Of a DNA stretch of 64,000 nt, positions 60,655 through 64,000 are shown piece after piece. Made by a program: the position numbers and the translations under genes. Each line of letters opens with the position of its first letter. Position 1 is the stretch's first letter. Source of the DNA: Hofstenia miamia (taxonomy: Eukaryota > Xenacoelomorpha > Acoela); the NCBI GenBank assembly GCA_004352715.1, contig SCFE01000061.1:1927150-1991149 (forward strand), in the 5' to 3' direction. The notes beneath the pieces were generated by a model. The model was not told where the DNA came from, ran no database searches, and saw only the letters and a program-made list of their open reading frames with translations.

Positions 60655-61923
60655 GTAAACATTTTCTTTATCGCAGTTTAAGCGTTAGAAAATTTCTGTG
60701 GATGATAGTTGAATATCAATTTCACAAATATTCAATAATATGATTCCTTAACAATTAATCGTGATTTCAATTGATTCCTATTTTAAAATTTCTTAATAAA
60801 TTGCCAACAGGTCAGCACTGTTTACATATGAACAATATCAAAACTCGTAAATCATTTTATTTGGAATTTTCAGATAGAAAATGATCACTTGTGTAATTTA
60901 TTGAAAAATTAAGCCAATGAAAATGATTAAAAATAAGGAATAAGAAACCCAATTTAGTTAATTTTTTGGCTTGAGGGGTAGTTCATGAAATGAAAACATA
61001 GTGCAGTAAGCAAAGCCTTATATTTTGATATTTATATAACATGCAATGTAACTTTAAACTAGGACATAGGATTTGATAACTTATTTAAATTTATCAAAAT
61101 TGACCTTCTGCAAAGAAATGCCTGCTTGGCGAGGTGGCATTTGCAGGAATTGCAAATAGTGATTTCATAATGAGATTTTGGTTGTCTAATGTTTCTATTG
61201 ATTGTATCAGGGAGCGTGAAGGGAAGTGTTTCAAAGTATTAACACCTTCTGTTGAAAATAAAGGAGAACTTGCCTAAATTTTCATAAATCAAAGCAATAT
61301 TAACATTGGCACAAAATGTCTTTTTATATATGTTGCACTTTAGAAATTTAAGTTACATATTGGAATTTTCATTAGATTTCAAAATAATGTTTTTGAAGCA
61401 GCATAAAAAAGAATACAGATAATGTGATATTTCTTAGTTTTCAAGCACTTTGTAATTAATGCTACAATTGTGCATAAATTATTCATAAGTGAATTTTATA
61501 CTTGCAGTCACAACCACATATTAGTAGATATATTAGCATGTCTGGCAAATTCGTTGTGATTTCAATTAATAGATTCAATCAAATTTCATAATTAAGGTTA
61601 ATGTATTATAACTATAATATTCTAATAGAAATATCTTTCTGCATTTTCCAAAATTTGATAATTTTTTATCAAGGCTTTGTCAAGATTGTCAAATTGTCAA
61701 ATTATTCTTGTAAACCTTGATAAGTACTTGACAAATTCTTAGCAAAATCTTAAGAATTTCTGTAAGTTATTCAAAATCTTATCATGATTTGTAATTTATG
61801 AAAGAATTTTCCAAGATTTGGTAAATTATTGTTTCATTGACTAGTCAAAAAATATATATATTAAATGAGAATCTATCATCTAGCATTATCAGCTAAAAAG
61901 ATTGATCATTGATTTCTTTGCAG
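60655..61923. other. Probable intron
   Basis: AT-rich. Begins with GTAAAC and ends with TTTCTTTGCAG, a strong acceptor. No other feature is seen. Confidence 0.45.
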
Positions 61924-61951
61924 GAAAAACCCTGACTCTATTGAAAAATAG
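61924..61951 (+). CDS. Short terminal exon of the transmembrane gene
   Basis: Seen: after the strong acceptor TTTCTTTGCAG, one base completes the split Trp codon and eight codons follow (KNPDSIEK) before TAG at 61949. This would give the protein a short charged cytosolic tail after its last helix. An AATAAA at 62215-62220 is a plausible polyadenylation signal for a 3' UTR of about 280 bases. Because the exon is so short, the case rests on splice-site quality and phase, so it is moderately uncertain. Confidence 0.42.
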
Positions 61952-64000
61952 GTCTCAATGAAGGCAATTCTAGATCAGTTAGAATATAATACGGTTCTCT
62001 TCTTCTGAGGGATAGTTTCTTATTTTAGTAGCAAATAACGACTAAATTAAGTGATAGCGGTTTTAAGAACTAGTTCTCCTCTGCTTTCAGTCATTACGTA
62101 GTTATTTAGCTCTATTTTCATTAGGGAGGAGGGGTGCAAAGTTGCACCCTCAACCACATATCTTAAAAATATCAAAATTGCCATTAGCTGAAAGCTCATG
62201 GAAAATATTCATAAAATAAAATGTAGTATTTAATATTTTCTAAAAAAATAGTGTCAATATTGTTGCCCAAAAAGAGTTTGAGGGCATTTTGTCAAAGGCT
62301 ATGGTACTAAGATTGGATTTTTTTTGTTTCATATTTAGTTCATTTTATTACCATGGTGTATTTTTATGTAACAATTTGGGTAGGACAGGAGGAACAAAGG
62401 TATTGGGCACTACAATTTGTATCACAGGCAAAAGATGCATTGTTCTATGTGACCTCATTTTGAAAATTGCTGACGTTAACAATTCAGCAATTTTGCCCTC
62501 CCCCCTCCAATAAGTGACGTATGGAAAAAGGCCGAATAACTATAAGGTTAAGAAATAAGAAAACTATTTAAAGTGAGTAGTCATCCTTAAATTACATTTA
62601 TTTTTATAGTAATTTATTTGTATATGTCTCCAGTTTTCACAGAAAAAACTTTTCTGAATTTGAGATTTTAGGTTTTTTCTTGCGAATATACAAATATCCT
62701 AATGTAAATCTAAACTCGTTTCAGAGAGAAGATATGCGGGTTTGATTCCCCTCAAAAATCTTTCTGAATAATTACATAGGAGCAGGTTCATTATATATAA
62801 ATTTTACAGTAATATTATTCCGAGTAAACTATTTTATATATTTGATTGGTTTAAAATTGCAATTCAGTACTCTTAGATTAAATGATTAATATAAATGAGG
62901 CATCAGTAGTGAGAATTTAGATATTCATCCCCTAAGGATGTCTTTATCATGTACATGTTCTTCCAATGTATAAAAAAGTTTTTTTTAAATGTTATGCAGT
63001 AATATAATCATAATAAGAAAAATACATCTGAATATGATCGCTTGTCAGTAGTTGTAGCAGTGGCTGCTATGACTTTTTAGTAATTATTCCATATAATATC
63101 ATCTGTTTGAATTATATAATATACACATATTTATTAGTATATTGTTCAGTTATTTATTTATTGTGAGCTAGGGTACCAAATATGTAGAAGTAATTACATA
63201 ATTCCCAGGTGTACATCCATCCACATTAAATATTTTGGCTTTGCCTAAAACTTACGACAATTTGTGGTTATGCTTTGCCCCTCCTAATTGTAGTAAGCAT
63301 GCCCTCAGTCTCGGTTGAGGTGCCTAGACAAAAAAGTTGTGTAATTTTTGTTACATACCGATGCAACGTTGTGAAAATGCTATAATTTCTACTCAAGAGT
63401 TCAAATCTGTTAAATTGTCTATTGAATTTGATGTAGTTACGCATAAAGGAAAATGATAGTAAACTAGCATAAAGTTTTTAAAACTCGTAAAGCATTCAGT
63501 ACACTGTGCCATTTGACTCCTGCACTTTACAATAATTGCGAAAGTAATTGCAAAATAATAAAACTTCTCTTTAAATGCGAGTTTTTCAAGTCTAATAATA
63601 ACTTAAGTGGAAGATTAACGTTAATTGGGCAATAATTTTTTCATTTGTCAAATTACCGGTTTACTTAAAGACTTTGAACAAAATTTAGAAGGCTTTGTGA
63701 GATTAGCTTTCAACGCATTCGCTTTTGCTTAGTAGTTATTAATGACTTTTTAAGACTTCAGCACATTTGATTCTATTTTAATAATCAATTAAACTTTGCA
63801 TACTGAATTAATGCGTAAATGGAAAATTCTTACATTTCTTACAGCTGTTTAGTAGACCATCTTGATCAATTAGGAATTTCAAGATAGTAAATTCAAAATT
63901 AAGAAATTCATAGACAAATTCCATGTAGATAGTTACATAAGCAAACTTATGCGTATTCATCAAGCTTTACATTTGTGGCATTCAACAGACCCCTGCGTAG
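61952..64000. other. Possible 3' UTR, then AT-rich DNA
   Basis: AATAAA at 62215 could end the transcript of the preceding exons. The open frame 62289-62513 is unsupported. No further gene, RNA or repeat is recognised to the end of the window. Confidence 0.5.

Overview
The window is eukaryotic: AT-rich DNA without operons, full of (TA)n microsatellites, with fragments of many transposon families and a few small, widely spaced blocks that read as spliced exons. The mix (APE-type LINEs, a LINE with a restriction-like endonuclease, Penelope-like relics, hAT transposase and hAT-type MITEs) and the long introns suggest an invertebrate animal with a repeat-rich genome. The sequence alone does not settle the phylum. 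No intact autonomous transposon, rRNA, tRNA or CRISPR array was recognised. Several runs of N, two of exactly 1000 bases, interrupt the assembly, mostly at (TA)n tracts.

Host genes. On the plus strand, exons at 2535-2760, 18927-19239 and 24258-24392 join in phase and encode a Ser/Arg-rich, then Cys-containing, segment. Another pair at 60478-60654 and 61924-61951 encodes two hydrophobic helices and a stop codon. They may be parts of one membrane protein gene spread over about 59 kb, with transposons filling its introns, but the link between the two groups is not proven. On the minus strand, 1213-1334 and 872-1136 form a second phase-consistent exon pair of unknown family.

Mobile DNA by region. 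0-15 kb: an RT relic (2815), nested hAT-type MITEs (5150-5692), a Penelope-like RT relic (9304-9665) and a double-hairpin element (11828-12006). 15-18 kb: a pyrimidine-rich, nearly complete but frameshifted APE-LINE whose endonuclease is split by a MITE with long terminal inverted repeats. 25-34 kb: a LINE RT relic, a GIY-YIG relic of a Penelope-like element, a degenerate hAT MITE and a relic of the restriction-endonuclease LINE. 37-45 kb: another hAT-type MITE and a near-identical head-to-tail duplication that may be an assembly artefact. 47.5-49.3 kb: a decayed hAT transposase of the TTF-zinc-finger/DUF4371 type. 52.3-52.7 kb: two MITE-like inverted repeats.

54.8-60.05 kb is the most structured interval: two head-to-tail minus-strand copies of an R4/Dong-like LINE, flanked by TTA triplets and lying next to or inside the (TTA)n tail of a plus-strand LINE, followed by a longer 5'-truncated plus-strand LINE with the same 3' end. 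The remaining DNA shows no gene I can support. No clearly new biological system is visible; the best leads are the TTA-targeted nesting, the unassigned spliced gene and the unclassified MITE families.
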